Shown: positions 26,504-34,906 of the stretch, piece by piece | Layout of the letters: every line of letters starts with the position of its first letter | Position numbering within the stretch: position 1 is the first letter of the stretch | Source: Rhodocyclaceae bacterium | GTDB lineage: Bacteria; Pseudomonadota; Gammaproteobacteria; Burkholderiales; Rhodocyclaceae | DNA length: 64,000 nucleotides | Direction: 5' to 3' | Assembly: GCA_030824115.1 (NCBI GenBank) | Contig: JAVBYI010000009.1 | Span: 215,907-279,906 of the forward strand | Translations under genes and position numbers: made by a program | Notes under the pieces: model-generated | What the model saw: only the letters and a program-made list of their open reading frames with translations | Database searches by the model: none | Told to the model about the DNA's origin: nothing

Positions 26504-27552
26504 GCCGGCTCTCCTTCCATCTCGGGCGGTGAGCCGAGCGGCAGGCTGAAGCGCACGCAGGCGCCGACCGGATGGTTTTCTGCGGCGATGTCGCCGCCAT
26601 GGGCCAACACGATGGTGCGGCACACAGCCAGCCCAATCCCCGTGCCCGGCGCCAGCGTGCCCTCGCCGCGCACGAAGGGATCGAACAGCGCGGCGGTGTC
26701 TTGCAACGGAAACCCGCCGCCCTCGTTACAGACGGCCACTTGCAGCGATTCGCCGGCGACACAGGCAGAGAGGCGAATGCCGGCACCGGGCGCAGAATGC
26801 TTCACCGCGTTTTCGAGCAGATTGCACAATACGCGTTCGATCAGCACGGCATCAATCAGGACCAGCGGCAGATCGGCTGGCAGATCAACTGTCACGGGGC
26901 GGCCGGCCAGCACATCGGCCAGCAGCCGCAGGCTCGATCCCACCACCTCGTCGATCGGCTGCCACTGGCGATCGAGTTGCACGCGGCCGGACTGCAGGCG
27001 CGCCATGTCGAGCAAATTGGTGACCATGCGGTGCATCGCCTGCGCCTGATCGCGAATGATGCCTGCCGTCTCGCCAGCGCCGACATTTTGTACGGCCAGG
27101 TCGGCATGCAGCGTATCGGCCAGCCCGACCAGACTGGTCAGCGGTGTGCGCAAGTCGTGCGACAGCGAAGCCAGAATCGCGGCGCGAAGTTTCTCGGCTT
27201 CGACCTCAAGCGCATGTGCCTGCACGGCTGCCTGACGCTCGGCCAACTGGGTGGTGAGATGGGTGGTGATCAGGCCCACCGCCAGCATCACGGCGAAGGT
27301 CACGAAATACTGGGCATCGGCCACCGACAGGGAAAAATGCGGTGGCACGAACAGTACATCGAAGAGAATCACACTGGCAAATGCAGCGGCGACGGCCGGG
27401 CCGCGCCCAAGTTTCAGGGCAGCAATGAAGACTGCCAGCAGGAACAGCATGACCGTGTTGGCTGGGTCAAGCCAGTCGCGCCAGGGCCACAACAGGGCGG
27501 CCACGGCGGCACACAGGGTCAGCGCAAAGAGGTAACGCAGAAAAATCGGCAC
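26500..27552 (-). CDS. Short KdpD-like sensor histidine kinase
   Basis: The 350-residue protein (GTG start) has four closely packed membrane helices of the DUF4118 type (about 5-105), then HisKA with ASLSHDLRTPL and a HATPase_c with a GTGIGLAV box. Full KdpD is near 900 residues and carries an N-terminal KdpD domain plus a Usp domain that reads potassium and other signals; both are missing here. A dispersed repeat in the loop between the two DHp helices is read as VGAGETA. Genes for the regulator and TrkH follow with ATGA overlaps. The lost input domains mean the signal may differ from KdpD. Confidence 0.9.
   Translation of the reverse strand: MPIFLRYLFALTLCAAVAALLWPWRDWLDPANTVMLFLLAVFIAALKLGRGPAVAAAFASVILFDVLFVPPHFSLSVADAQYFVTFAVMLAVGLITTHLTTQLAERQAAVQAHALEVEAEKLRAAILASLSHDLRTPLTSLVGLADTLHADLAVQNVGAGETAGIIRDQAQAMHRMVTNLLDMARLQSGRVQLDRQWQPIDEVVGSSLRLLADVLAGRPVTVDLPADLPLVLIDAVLIERVLCNLLENAVKHSAPGAGIRLSACVAGESLQVAVCNEGGGFPLQDTAALFDPFVRGEGTLAPGTGIGLAVCRTIVLAHGGDIAAENHPVGACVRFSLPLGSPPEMEGEPA
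27065..27088 (+). repeat. 24-bp dispersed repeat, copy 7
   Basis: Variable triplet TCG, tail ATTT. Antisense to the KdpD-like gene, where it encodes VGAGETA in the DHp loop. Confidence 0.9.
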
Positions 27553-27619
27553 GGCAGGTTTCGCAGTTGGGTGGCGCGTAGTCTGCCGCAGCCTGCGTAA
27601 AAACGGTGTAAACAGGCGG

Positions 27620-28903
27620 TCACGCCTGCCGGCAATGGGTTTCGTGCGCGAAAGGCAGGAGCATCAGTACAAGGGCCACCGCCGCGAACATCAGGCCGAA
27701 GCCGCTTTGCCAGGTCGCCGCATCGTAAAGCCGCGCACCGCCGTCCATGCCACCCTGCCAACCGCGGTCAAGCATCCAGCCGACGCCCGGCTGCAGGAAC
27801 ACACCGCCCAGCAGCGGGCCCATGTTTACCACGCCCGATGCCGTGCCCATCAGGCGCAGCGGCAGTGATTCCTTGGCCCAGGCGAAGCCGATGATGATGT
27901 TGCCCGAAGCAAATCCCGTGATCGCCAGCAGCACAACCATCAGCCACAGGGGTGGTTCGAGGTAAATGACACCGGCCCAGCCGAGCAGGGCGACGATGCC
28001 GCTGACAATGTAGAGCGGCTTGCGTCGACCGAGCCGTTGCGACCAATTGCCGAGCAGCGGGCCGCCGAGCGCCCAGGCGACCAGCAGTACCGACGTGACC
28101 GCCGCCGCCGACTTGGGATTCAAGCCATGGACCTGCTTGAGCCAGGGCACGCCCCACAGTCCGGCAAAGGTCAGCACCGCACCGGAAAAGCCGATCGGGG
28201 CGAGCATCAGCAGCCAGATATTGCGGTACGACAGCGTGTCCGCCAGTCCGGCGAGGATCGAGCCGTGGTGTGCCCGCCCGTTGCCCTCGCCGCCCTGATG
28301 GTGACTCGCATAGCCGCGCTCTGCCGGATCGTCGCGCACCAGCAGCCACGCCGCCACGCACAGCAGCGCGGCGAAAGCACCGGCACTGCCCATCACACCG
28401 CGCCAGCCGAAGCTCTCGACCAACAGGCGCAACGGCACGCCCGCCATGACGCCGCCGACCACACCGAAGAACAGCGCCATGCCCGAGGCGAGTGCGTACT
28501 TCTGTGGTGGAAACCAGTGGCTGGCCAGCTTGAGGGTAGACACGAAAGCGACGGCGACCGAAGCGCCGACCAGCAGGCGGCCGATCCCGGCCCAGCCGAA
28601 ATCCGGCGCGAAGGCGAACAACAGGCTGCCGATGGCCGCCACCCCAGCACCGGCAGCGAGCACGCGACGCGGCCCCCAACGGTCGGCCATCACACCAGTG
28701 GGAATCTGCATCGCCACGTAGGCGTAGAAGTAGAAGGCGGAGAGATTACCGAGCGCTGCGCCGCCGATGGCGAACTCGGCCATCAGATGATCGGTCATCA
28801 CCGCCGGGGCAACACGCTGGTAGAAGGCGAACAGGTAGAACAAGGCGCCGAGGCCCCAGATCGTCCAGGCGAGCCTGGACGGGGGAGATTGCAGCGCGGT
28901 CAT
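27620..28903 (-). CDS. Major facilitator superfamily transporter
   Basis: The 427-residue protein has about 12 hydrophobic helices, and the MFS motif A between helices 2 and 3 reads GVMADRWGPRR. It starts with an ATGA overlap to the K+/H+ antiporter upstream, so the two are probably co-expressed. I cannot assign a substrate; the ion-transport neighbours are not enough evidence. Confidence 0.88.
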   Translation of the reverse strand: MTALQSPPSRLAWTIWGLGALFYLFAFYQRVAPAVMTDHLMAEFAIGGAALGNLSAFYFYAYVAMQIPTGVMADRWGPRRVLAAGAGVAAIGSLLFAFAPDFGWAGIGRLLVGASVAVAFVSTLKLASHWFPPQKYALASGMALFFGVVGGVMAGVPLRLLVESFGWRGVMGSAGAFAALLCVAAWLLVRDDPAERGYASHHQGGEGNGRAHHGSILAGLADTLSYRNIWLLMLAPIGFSGAVLTFAGLWGVPWLKQVHGLNPKSAAAVTSVLLVAWALGGPLLGNWSQRLGRRKPLYIVSGIVALLGWAGVIYLEPPLWLMVVLLAITGFASGNIIIGFAWAKESLPLRLMGTASGVVNMGPLLGGVFLQPGVGWMLDRGWQGGMDGGARLYDAATWQSGFGLMFAAVALVLMLLPFAHETHCRQA

Positions 28904-30624
28904 TTTTTCAGCTTGAGACCGATGGAGCGAATCCGATGGCCTTCCATGGTGCGTACTGTCAACTCCAGCGGGCCGAGGTCGATGCGATCACCGACGACCG
29001 ACCGCCGACCGAGGCGCCGCAACAGCAATACTGCCGTGGTGAGCGTCTCTTCGCCAGGGTTGAGCGGCACGCCATAGGTCGCGGCAAAGGCCACCGCTGG
29101 CGCCTCGGCATCGATGACAAAGTCGCCGAAGAAATTGCGCAGGGCGAGACGGCCGGTCTGGTCCGGTCGGCCAAACAGTTGCGGCAACTGCTCAACCTGA
29201 TCCGGCGAGGCAAGCAGCCAGACTTCGTCACCGGCTTCCAGTGCCGTGGCGCTGGGCGCACGCAAAGGGCGGCCATGGCGTACCAGCGCGGCGCAACGGA
29301 CCGATCGGCCGCGCATATCGTTCAATGATCCGGGCAGCATGCCCACCGCCAGCGCCTGCGGCTCAACGCGGAAAGCGACCAGCGACAGCACCGTTTCACG
29401 ACCGATCCAGACCTCTTTCGATTCCAGCGGTTCGGCCGTTGGCGGCACTTCGACACCGAGCCGGCGTGCCATCCACGGCACCGTGGTGCCTTGTACCAGC
29501 AGCGAGAACAACACCACCACAAAGGTAACATCGAACAGCAGACGGGATTCCGGGATACCTGCCATCACCGGAAACACGGCCAGCACAATGGGCACCGCGC
29601 CGCGCAAACCGACCCACGACACGTAGGCAATCTCCCGGTTCGGAAAACGCAGAGGCTTGAGCGTCAGCGCCACCACCAGCGGGCGCGCCACCAAAGTGAG
29701 AAACAGTGCCACCGCCAGCGATTCCCAGAAATAGGTCACCAGATGAGAGGGGGTCACCAAGAGGCCGAGCAGGAGGAACATGCCGGCCTGGGCCAGCCAG
29801 GCGATGCCATCCATCACGCGCAACACATGCGAAGTGGCGCGCGTGCGTTGATTGCCCACCATCACGCCGGCCAGATAAATGGCGAGAAAACCACTGCCGC
29901 CGAGTTGGTTGGTGGCGGCAAACAGCGCCAGGCCGCCCGAGGCAATCAAGAGCGCATACAGGCCCTCGGCCAGGCGCAGGCGGCGCAGCAGTTCGGCCAG
30001 CAGACGACCCGCCCCAAGCCCCGCCGCAGTGCCAATGCCAAACTGCAGGACGAGTTGCCACACCAGATTGCCGGCCGTGGCAGCCTGTGTGCCGGCCAGG
30101 ATGCCAACCAGTACGGTGACGAGCAAAATCGCCATCGGGTCGTTGGCGCCGGATTCAATTTCCAGCGTCGCACCCACGCGCTCGTTGAGGCGTACCCCGC
30201 TATGGCGCAGCAGGTTGAACACGGCAGCTGCGTCGGTGGAACCGACGATCGAACCCATCAACAAGCCATAGCGCCAATCGACGCCCAGCAGCCAAGTGGA
30301 GAAAGCACCGAGCAGCGCCGCCGTGCCGATCACGCCCAAGGTAGCCAGCACGGTGGCCGGCCAGAGGGCCACCCGGAAGGTGGAAATGCGCGTGCGCAGA
30401 CCGCCATCGAGCAGGATGATCGCCAGCGCGAGGTTGCCGACGAAGAAAGAGGCGCCGAAATCGTTGAAGCGGATGCCGCCGGGGCCGTCCTCGCCGGCCA
30501 GCATACCAACGACCAGAAAGATCAGCAGGAAGGGCAGGCCCAGCCGTGCGGATAGTGTCGAGGCCAGCACGCCCAGAAACAGCAGCACGCCCGACACGAG
30601 CAGTAGCGTATTGACCTGTTCCAG
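28900..30624 (-). CDS. CvrA/NhaP2-type K+/H+ antiporter
   Basis: The CPA1-type membrane domain has about 12 helices (residues 1-390) with FLVVGMLAGEDGPGGI near the start and SIVGSTDAAAVF in the ion-binding region. A RCK_C/TrkA-C domain (about 415-490) and a C-terminal CorC/HlyC-like domain follow. Members expel K+ or Na+ in exchange for protons. The first ATG/GTG-type start is a GTG at 30597, but that cuts into helix 1. A CTG at 30624, behind AGGAG at 30632-30636, adds EQVNTLLLV, which matches the usual family N-terminus, so I set the start there (574 residues). Confidence 0.88.
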   Translation of the reverse strand: MEQVNTLLLVSGVLLFLGVLASTLSARLGLPFLLIFLVVGMLAGEDGPGGIRFNDFGASFFVGNLALAIILLDGGLRTRISTFRVALWPATVLATLGVIGTAALLGAFSTWLLGVDWRYGLLMGSIVGSTDAAAVFNLLRHSGVRLNERVGATLEIESGANDPMAILLVTVLVGILAGTQAATAGNLVWQLVLQFGIGTAAGLGAGRLLAELLRRLRLAEGLYALLIASGGLALFAATNQLGGSGFLAIYLAGVMVGNQRTRATSHVLRVMDGIAWLAQAGMFLLLGLLVTPSHLVTYFWESLAVALFLTLVARPLVVALTLKPLRFPNREIAYVSWVGLRGAVPIVLAVFPVMAGIPESRLLFDVTFVVVLFSLLVQGTTVPWMARRLGVEVPPTAEPLESKEVWIGRETVLSLVAFRVEPQALAVGMLPGSLNDMRGRSVRCAALVRHGRPLRAPSATALEAGDEVWLLASPDQVEQLPQLFGRPDQTGRLALRNFFGDFVIDAEAPAVAFAATYGVPLNPGEETLTTAVLLLRRLGRRSVVGDRIDLGPLELTVRTMEGHRIRSIGLKLKK

Positions 30625-30631
30625 TTGGGGA

Positions 30632-30636
30632 CTCCT
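30632..30636 (-). promoter_or_regulatory. Ribosome-binding site that points to a CTG start
   Basis: AGGAG lies 7 bases before the CTG at 30624 and 34 bases before the GTG at 30597. No site precedes the GTG at normal spacing. An in-frame TAG at 30637-30639 limits how far upstream the gene can begin. Confidence 0.6.
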
Positions 30637-30719
30637 CTACAGGGGGTTGCACGATCAGAGATTGTGTGTGGCCACTCAATAGTACCCGAGTGGTAACTAT
30701 GTGACGCCAGTCCTTATAA

Positions 30720-30743
30720 GCCGTCCGGCCAGCGCCGACTTTT
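30720..30743 (+). repeat. 24-bp dispersed repeat, copy 8 (intergenic)
   Basis: Variable triplet CGG, tail TTTT. In the gap between the antiporter and the CorC-like gene, just after the latter's 3' end. The next bases CCGG can pair with CCGG in the repeat. Confidence 0.9.
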
Positions 30744-30763
30744 TCCGGTAGCTTTATTTACAA

Positions 30764-32080
30764 CTAGGGCAAGGCCCCCGGATTTTCTGATCCCAGCCTG
30801 ACGGCCAACACCTCATCCACCCGGTTATGGTCCATATCGACAACTTCAAACTGCCACTCCCCATAGCGAAACTTTTCTGCGCGCTTGGGAATTTTGCCCA
30901 TGTGCGCCACCACAAAGCCGCCGACCGTGTGGTACAGACCATTGGCATTCTCCCCCAGCCCCGAGATGTCGAGCTTATTTTGCAGCAGATCGATGGGGAG
31001 CAGCCCATCGAGCAGCCAGGAACCATCTTCCCGCTGCACGGCGAGTGATTGCTCCGGATCGTCAACACCGGGCATCATGTTGCCCGCCATGGTCTGAAAC
31101 AGATCGCTGATGGTGACCACGCCTTCGGTCAAACCGAATTCGTTGACGACCAGGGCGAAGTCGGCGTTGCGCTCACGAAACGTTCGCAACAGTTCCATCA
31201 AGGTCAGGGTGGCCGGAACGTAAAGAGGCGGTGTGAGCGGCAAGTCGGCAAAATGCTTCAACTCACCGGAGAGCGCAGCCTGGAGAAGCGTACGGCTTTC
31301 CGCCAGACCAACCACTTTCTGCAAACTGCTTCTGCAAATCGGGTAGCGGCCATGCGGTGCCTCGCGCAGGACATGCAGGTTCTCGTTGTGTGAACGGTCA
31401 AGATCGATGAAGGCAACATCCTTCAGTGGTGTCATGACGGCGGCTACATGACGGCCTTCGAGCAAAAACACATTGCCCAGCAAATGGCTCTCTTCTGGCG
31501 CGATGGCGCCTGACCGGATGCCTTCATCCACCGCCGCGAGGATGTCCTCCACACCGCTCACTTCCGGCGCGGAACGAATCGGCAGGACCTTCAACACCAA
31601 GTCGGCCGACCAGGACAGCAAGCGGATAGCCGGCGCCAGGGCGCGGATGAACAACTGCATGAAAGGGGCAACCAGACTGGCCACCTGTTCTGGATAGGCA
31701 AGGGCGATGCGCTTGGGCACGATTTCACCAAAGACAATGGCAAAGGCCGTGACCACAATCACGGTGGTCGTGAAGGCGATTTCAATGCGTGCTGGCGCAA
31801 GCAACGGCAGCGACGCCGCGATGAAGTTCTCGATGTGCCCAGCCAGGGCATTCTCGCCGAAGATTCCCGCCAAAAGGCTCGCACTCGTTAGCCCGGTTTG
31901 CGTGGCCGCGATGAAGCGCGAGGGGGATTCCTTGATGCGCAGCGCCCGCGCTGCCGCGTGACTACCGGCATCGACCATCAGTTGCAAGCGGGATCGTCTG
32001 GATGCTGCCAGAGCCATTTCTGCCAAGGCAAAAAAACCGCAGATCAGGATCAGTAAAACCAAGATAGCCAGGGCGTTCAT
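30764..32080 (-). CDS. CorC/HlyC family membrane protein (CNNM, CBS pair)
   Basis: The 438-residue protein has an N-terminal DUF21/CNNM membrane domain (about 1-190, three to four helices), two CBS motifs (about 210-335) and a C-terminal CorC_HlyC domain (about 350-435). CNNM/CorC proteins take part in Mg2+ (or Co2+) efflux, and the CBS pair usually binds ATP-Mg. Older annotations call them haemolysins, which has no support here. GAGGAGAA lies before the ATG. It is separate from the antiporter by a 139-bp gap. Confidence 0.9.
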   Translation of the reverse strand: MNALAILVLLILICGFFALAEMALAASRRSRLQLMVDAGSHAAARALRIKESPSRFIAATQTGLTSASLLAGIFGENALAGHIENFIAASLPLLAPARIEIAFTTTVIVVTAFAIVFGEIVPKRIALAYPEQVASLVAPFMQLFIRALAPAIRLLSWSADLVLKVLPIRSAPEVSGVEDILAAVDEGIRSGAIAPEESHLLGNVFLLEGRHVAAVMTPLKDVAFIDLDRSHNENLHVLREAPHGRYPICRSSLQKVVGLAESRTLLQAALSGELKHFADLPLTPPLYVPATLTLMELLRTFRERNADFALVVNEFGLTEGVVTISDLFQTMAGNMMPGVDDPEQSLAVQREDGSWLLDGLLPIDLLQNKLDISGLGENANGLYHTVGGFVVAHMGKIPKRAEKFRYGEWQFEVVDMDHNRVDEVLAVRLGSENPGALP

Positions 32081-32170
32081 CGCGTGACATTCTCCTCGGG
32101 TGGGTTCAGAGAATATCTCATGGAATCCCTCTAAATCAGTTTCTGGTCTCCCAAGCGGAACAAAGGACTG

Positions 32171-32482
32171 TCATCCCTCAATCAGAACCTGATGCCTGAA
32201 GCCGCATTTGCGGATGAAGCTGTAGGCGGCATCGAGATCGGCCCACAGGCGCTGGCTGCCTTCGGCGTTGAGTTCGATCCTGTTGACGGCATTCGTCGGT
32301 AAGGCCTCCCCATAGGCAGAGACCGACCACGCGGCAGTGGGCGACGATCTGCTGATGGCCATCTTTTCGACGATGCCATTTTCTATCAGGGCGACGAGAT
32401 CCTTGGGGAGCATTTTCGAATTGATATTGCTATGCGTTGTCCCTCTCGTGAAGGGGACAGGTTTTGCGTTACCGGACTTCAT
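32171..32482 (-). CDS. Unrecognised small protein
   Basis: I do not recognise this 103-residue protein. The composition looks natural and it has a mixed helical/strand pattern, with a C-terminal stretch rich in aromatic and hydrophobic residues (LWADLDAAYSFIRKCGFRHQV). There is no signal peptide or membrane helix. The ATG at 32482 overlaps the stop of the Rnk-like gene (ATGA). A second ATG at 32413 would drop the first 23 residues, which look less ordered. Coupling suggests a link with the Rnk-like gene, but the function is unknown. Confidence 0.55.
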   Translation of the reverse strand: MKSGNAKPVPFTRGTTHSNINSKMLPKDLVALIENGIVEKMAISRSSPTAAWSVSAYGEALPTNAVNRIELNAEGSQRLWADLDAAYSFIRKCGFRHQVLIEG

Positions 32483-32901
32483 CCCTCAAACATGGCCGGC
32501 TGAAAGAGCACACGCTCGACCCGCAGGCGATGAACCTTGCCGCCCGGCAAATCCCAGTCAATCGACTGTCCAGCACTCAGGCCGAGGAGTGCGCAACCGA
32601 CAGGGGACAAGACCGAAATCCTGCCTGCCAGGGGGTCGGCTTCGCCGGGGTAAACCAGCTCCACCTCACGCGTCGTACCGGTGCTCTCGTCGTGGTAGAT
32701 CAAACGGGAATACATAGTGACGGTATTCTTCTGAATACGATCCGCAGGAACAACAATAGCCCGATCCAACTCTTCTGCCAGATCATGATCGCCAATAATT
32801 TCGCGCAAGCGGACGTAATCATCCAAAGAGATGACCGGGTCGCCCATATTCTGGCGTGGCATATCGTTGCGGTGATGGGCTGATGTAGTTGCGTGTCTCA
32901 T
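32479..32901 (-). CDS. Rnk-like GreA C-terminal domain protein
   Basis: From the ATG at 32901 the product has 140 residues; ATGs at 32862 and 32847 are alternatives and would fit the shorter E. coli Rnk better. The C-terminal half is the FKBP-like GreA/GreB_C fold: VTMYSRLIYHD, VYPGEAD and ISVLSPVGCALLGLSAGQSIDWDLPGG match Rnk strongly. Rnk binds RNA polymerase in the secondary channel area and was named as a regulator of nucleoside diphosphate kinase. The acidic coiled coil of GreA is missing, as in Rnk. Confidence 0.85.
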   Translation of the reverse strand: MRHATTSAHHRNDMPRQNMGDPVISLDDYVRLREIIGDHDLAEELDRAIVVPADRIQKNTVTMYSRLIYHDESTGTTREVELVYPGEADPLAGRISVLSPVGCALLGLSAGQSIDWDLPGGKVHRLRVERVLFQPAMFEG

Positions 32902-33043
32902 GATGGCGCATGCTACCCAAATCCAACACCGCCGATTAGCCTCGTGATTGGAACCACAATGTATCCCGCAAGGACACAATGCGCACGTTAGAATTTGGCT
33001 GGACGATAGACTCCCCGCCAATTTTTCTTGCCGATGGTTTCAC

Positions 33044-33955
33044 ATGCTCGATTTGAATTTGTTGGCTGTATTTGCACGCGTCGTCGAGGCTGGCAGTTTT
33101 GCCGAGGCGGCACGGCGCCTGTCGACTTCCCGTTCGGCGGTGAGCAAGGCCGTTGCCAAGCTGGAAGTGGCCCTCGGTGCACGACTGCTCAACCGCACGA
33201 CCCGCCACTTGAGCCTCACCGAGATTGGTGTCGCAGTTGCCGAGCATGGTGGCCGCATTGTCGAAGAAGCAGCCGCAGCTGAAAATCTCGTCGCCAGCCT
33301 TGCCTCCGAACCGCGCGGAGTATTGCGCGTCAGTGCCTCAGTGGCATTTGGCACGCTCCATGTGGCGCCGGCACTGGCCGAGTTTCTACCGCGCTATCCG
33401 CAACTCAAGGTTGATCTGACCATCACGGATCGCTGGGTTGATCTTGCCGAGGAAGCTTACGACGTGGCAATCTGTGTCACCGGGCAACCACCGCAAAATT
33501 GGGTGGCGCGCAAGCTGGCGCCGATACGCCGCCAACTGTGTGCAACACCGGAATACTTTCGCCAGCGTGGCGTTCCGCTCACCCCGACAGATCTGGTTGA
33601 GCACAACTGTCTGGATTACACGCGCTCCGGCGAACAGGGGCGCTGGCAATTCAGTGGGCCGGAAGGGGATATTTCGGTGCCGGTCAACGGGCCGCTGCAC
33701 GTGGATGATGACGAAGCGCTATCGCAGGCTGTACTCGGTGGCCTGGGCATGGGCCTGTTGCCAACCTTCATCATCGGCAAGGATTTGCAGAGCGGAAAGT
33801 TACAGGCCGTGCTATCGGAATACATTCCGGTGGAGCGCCACGTCTATGCCCTGTACCTGCCGACGCGGCATCTTCCCAGCAAAGTCAGGGTATTCATCGA
33901 CTTTCTTGTGAAACTCATCGGCGAGGAGCCCTACTGGGATCGCAGCAGTGCATGA
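33044..33955 (+). CDS. LysR-family transcriptional regulator
   Basis: The ATG at 33044 gives the normal LysR start MLDLNLLAVFARV; the frame is open further upstream without support. The 303 residues have an N-terminal winged helix (about 1-60, AARRLSTSRSAVSKAVAKLE) and a periplasmic-binding-protein-like effector domain (about 88-295). The type resembles the CrgA/DsdC-like group with the RVSASVAFG linker. It is divergent from the Rnk-like gene, its most likely target by position. The effector is unknown. A universal stress gene follows after 25 bp. Confidence 0.9.
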   Translation: MLDLNLLAVFARVVEAGSFAEAARRLSTSRSAVSKAVAKLEVALGARLLNRTTRHLSLTEIGVAVAEHGGRIVEEAAAAENLVASLASEPRGVLRVSASVAFGTLHVAPALAEFLPRYPQLKVDLTITDRWVDLAEEAYDVAICVTGQPPQNWVARKLAPIRRQLCATPEYFRQRGVPLTPTDLVEHNCLDYTRSGEQGRWQFSGPEGDISVPVNGPLHVDDDEALSQAVLGGLGMGLLPTFIIGKDLQSGKLQAVLSEYIPVERHVYALYLPTRHLPSKVRVFIDFLVKLIGEEPYWDRSSA

Positions 33956-33980
33956 ACCGCCTGAAAATGGAGGAGTGAAG

Positions 33981-34868
33981 ATGGACGTCAAACGTATCCT
34001 GTCTGCCACCGATTTCTCGCCGACGGCGGAAGCGGCCACGCGCCGTGCTGCCCTGCTGGCCAAGGCCAGCCAAGCCAGCCTCGCCGTAGCCCACGCGCTT
34101 TATTTGCCGCCGCTGGCCGATGCCTGGCGCAAACTGGTCGAGAGCGAGGGCGTAAATGAAGATACCGTGCGTGCGCAGGCGCTCAAGCATCTCGATACCG
34201 TCGCTGCAAATCTCACCAAGCGCATCGGCGTGAGTCCCAGCACGCACCTGCTGGCCGGCAAGCCGCCGCAGGCCCTCGCGCAGTGGGCCAGGGAACAAGC
34301 GGCCGACTTGCTGGTCGTCGGTGCGCATGGCGAGCATCTGCTGCTCGATCTGTTTGTCGGCTCGACCGCACTCAAGCTGCTGCGGCTGGTGGAAATTCCC
34401 GTGCTGCTGGTGAAGCAGACCCCGCCCTTCGAATACGAGCGTGTCGTAATTGCCACCGACTTCTCGCCGGCATCGCGCGCCGCCGCCAATCTGGCCGCAC
34501 GGATGCTGCCGAATGCCGACCTCTATCTGTTCCATGCCTTCGAAACCCCTTTCGAGCGCCAGATGTATTACGCGGGCAGTGACGACGAGGCCATCGACCA
34601 TTACCGCCGCCTCGGCGAAACCGAGGCGCGCCGGCAGATGGAGGAATTTGCCATGTCGCTCGAAGCGCCCGACCGTTTCGTGCGCAAGCTGCGTCATGGC
34701 TACGCGCCGGCACTGATCGTGCAGTATTGCGCTGAACTGGGGATGGACTTACTGGTGGTCGGTTCACACCGTCAGTCGGAAATCGCCGCCACCTTGCTGG
34801 GCAGCGTTGCGGCCCATCTTGTGACCGAGGCGCGCACCGATATGTTGTTGGTACCTATCGAGGATTAG
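33981..34868 (+). CDS. Tandem universal stress protein (UspA family)
   Basis: Strong GGAGGAG at 33969-33975 sets the ATG at 33981. The 295 residues contain two Usp domains (about 1-147 and 155-295). Both begin with a strand and the ATDFSP motif (ILSATDFSPTAEAA, VVIATDFSPASRAA). Domain 1 ends with VVGAHGEHLLLDLFVGSTALKLL and domain 2 with VVGSHRQSEIAATLLGSVAAHLV, both close to the ATP-binding G-2x-G-9x-G-S/T pattern. Tandem Usps act in stress survival. Convergent with trkH copy 2. Confidence 0.9.
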   Translation: MDVKRILSATDFSPTAEAATRRAALLAKASQASLAVAHALYLPPLADAWRKLVESEGVNEDTVRAQALKHLDTVAANLTKRIGVSPSTHLLAGKPPQALAQWAREQAADLLVVGAHGEHLLLDLFVGSTALKLLRLVEIPVLLVKQTPPFEYERVVIATDFSPASRAAANLAARMLPNADLYLFHAFETPFERQMYYAGSDDEAIDHYRRLGETEARRQMEEFAMSLEAPDRFVRKLRHGYAPALIVQYCAELGMDLLVVGSHRQSEIAATLLGSVAAHLVTEARTDMLLVPIED

Positions 34869-34906
34869 CCCCCTTCCGCAAGAAATGGGTTGGGGGATGG
34901 CGGGCC

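Noticed and set aside
30672..30693. CCACTC and GAGTGG inverted repeat after the CorC-like gene as a terminator
   Set aside because: Six-base arms with a ten-base loop and no T run are too weak to claim.
34866..34906. CCCCC and GGGGG in the gap between the universal stress gene and trkH as a terminator
   Set aside because: The stem is short with a long loop and has no U tract on either strand.
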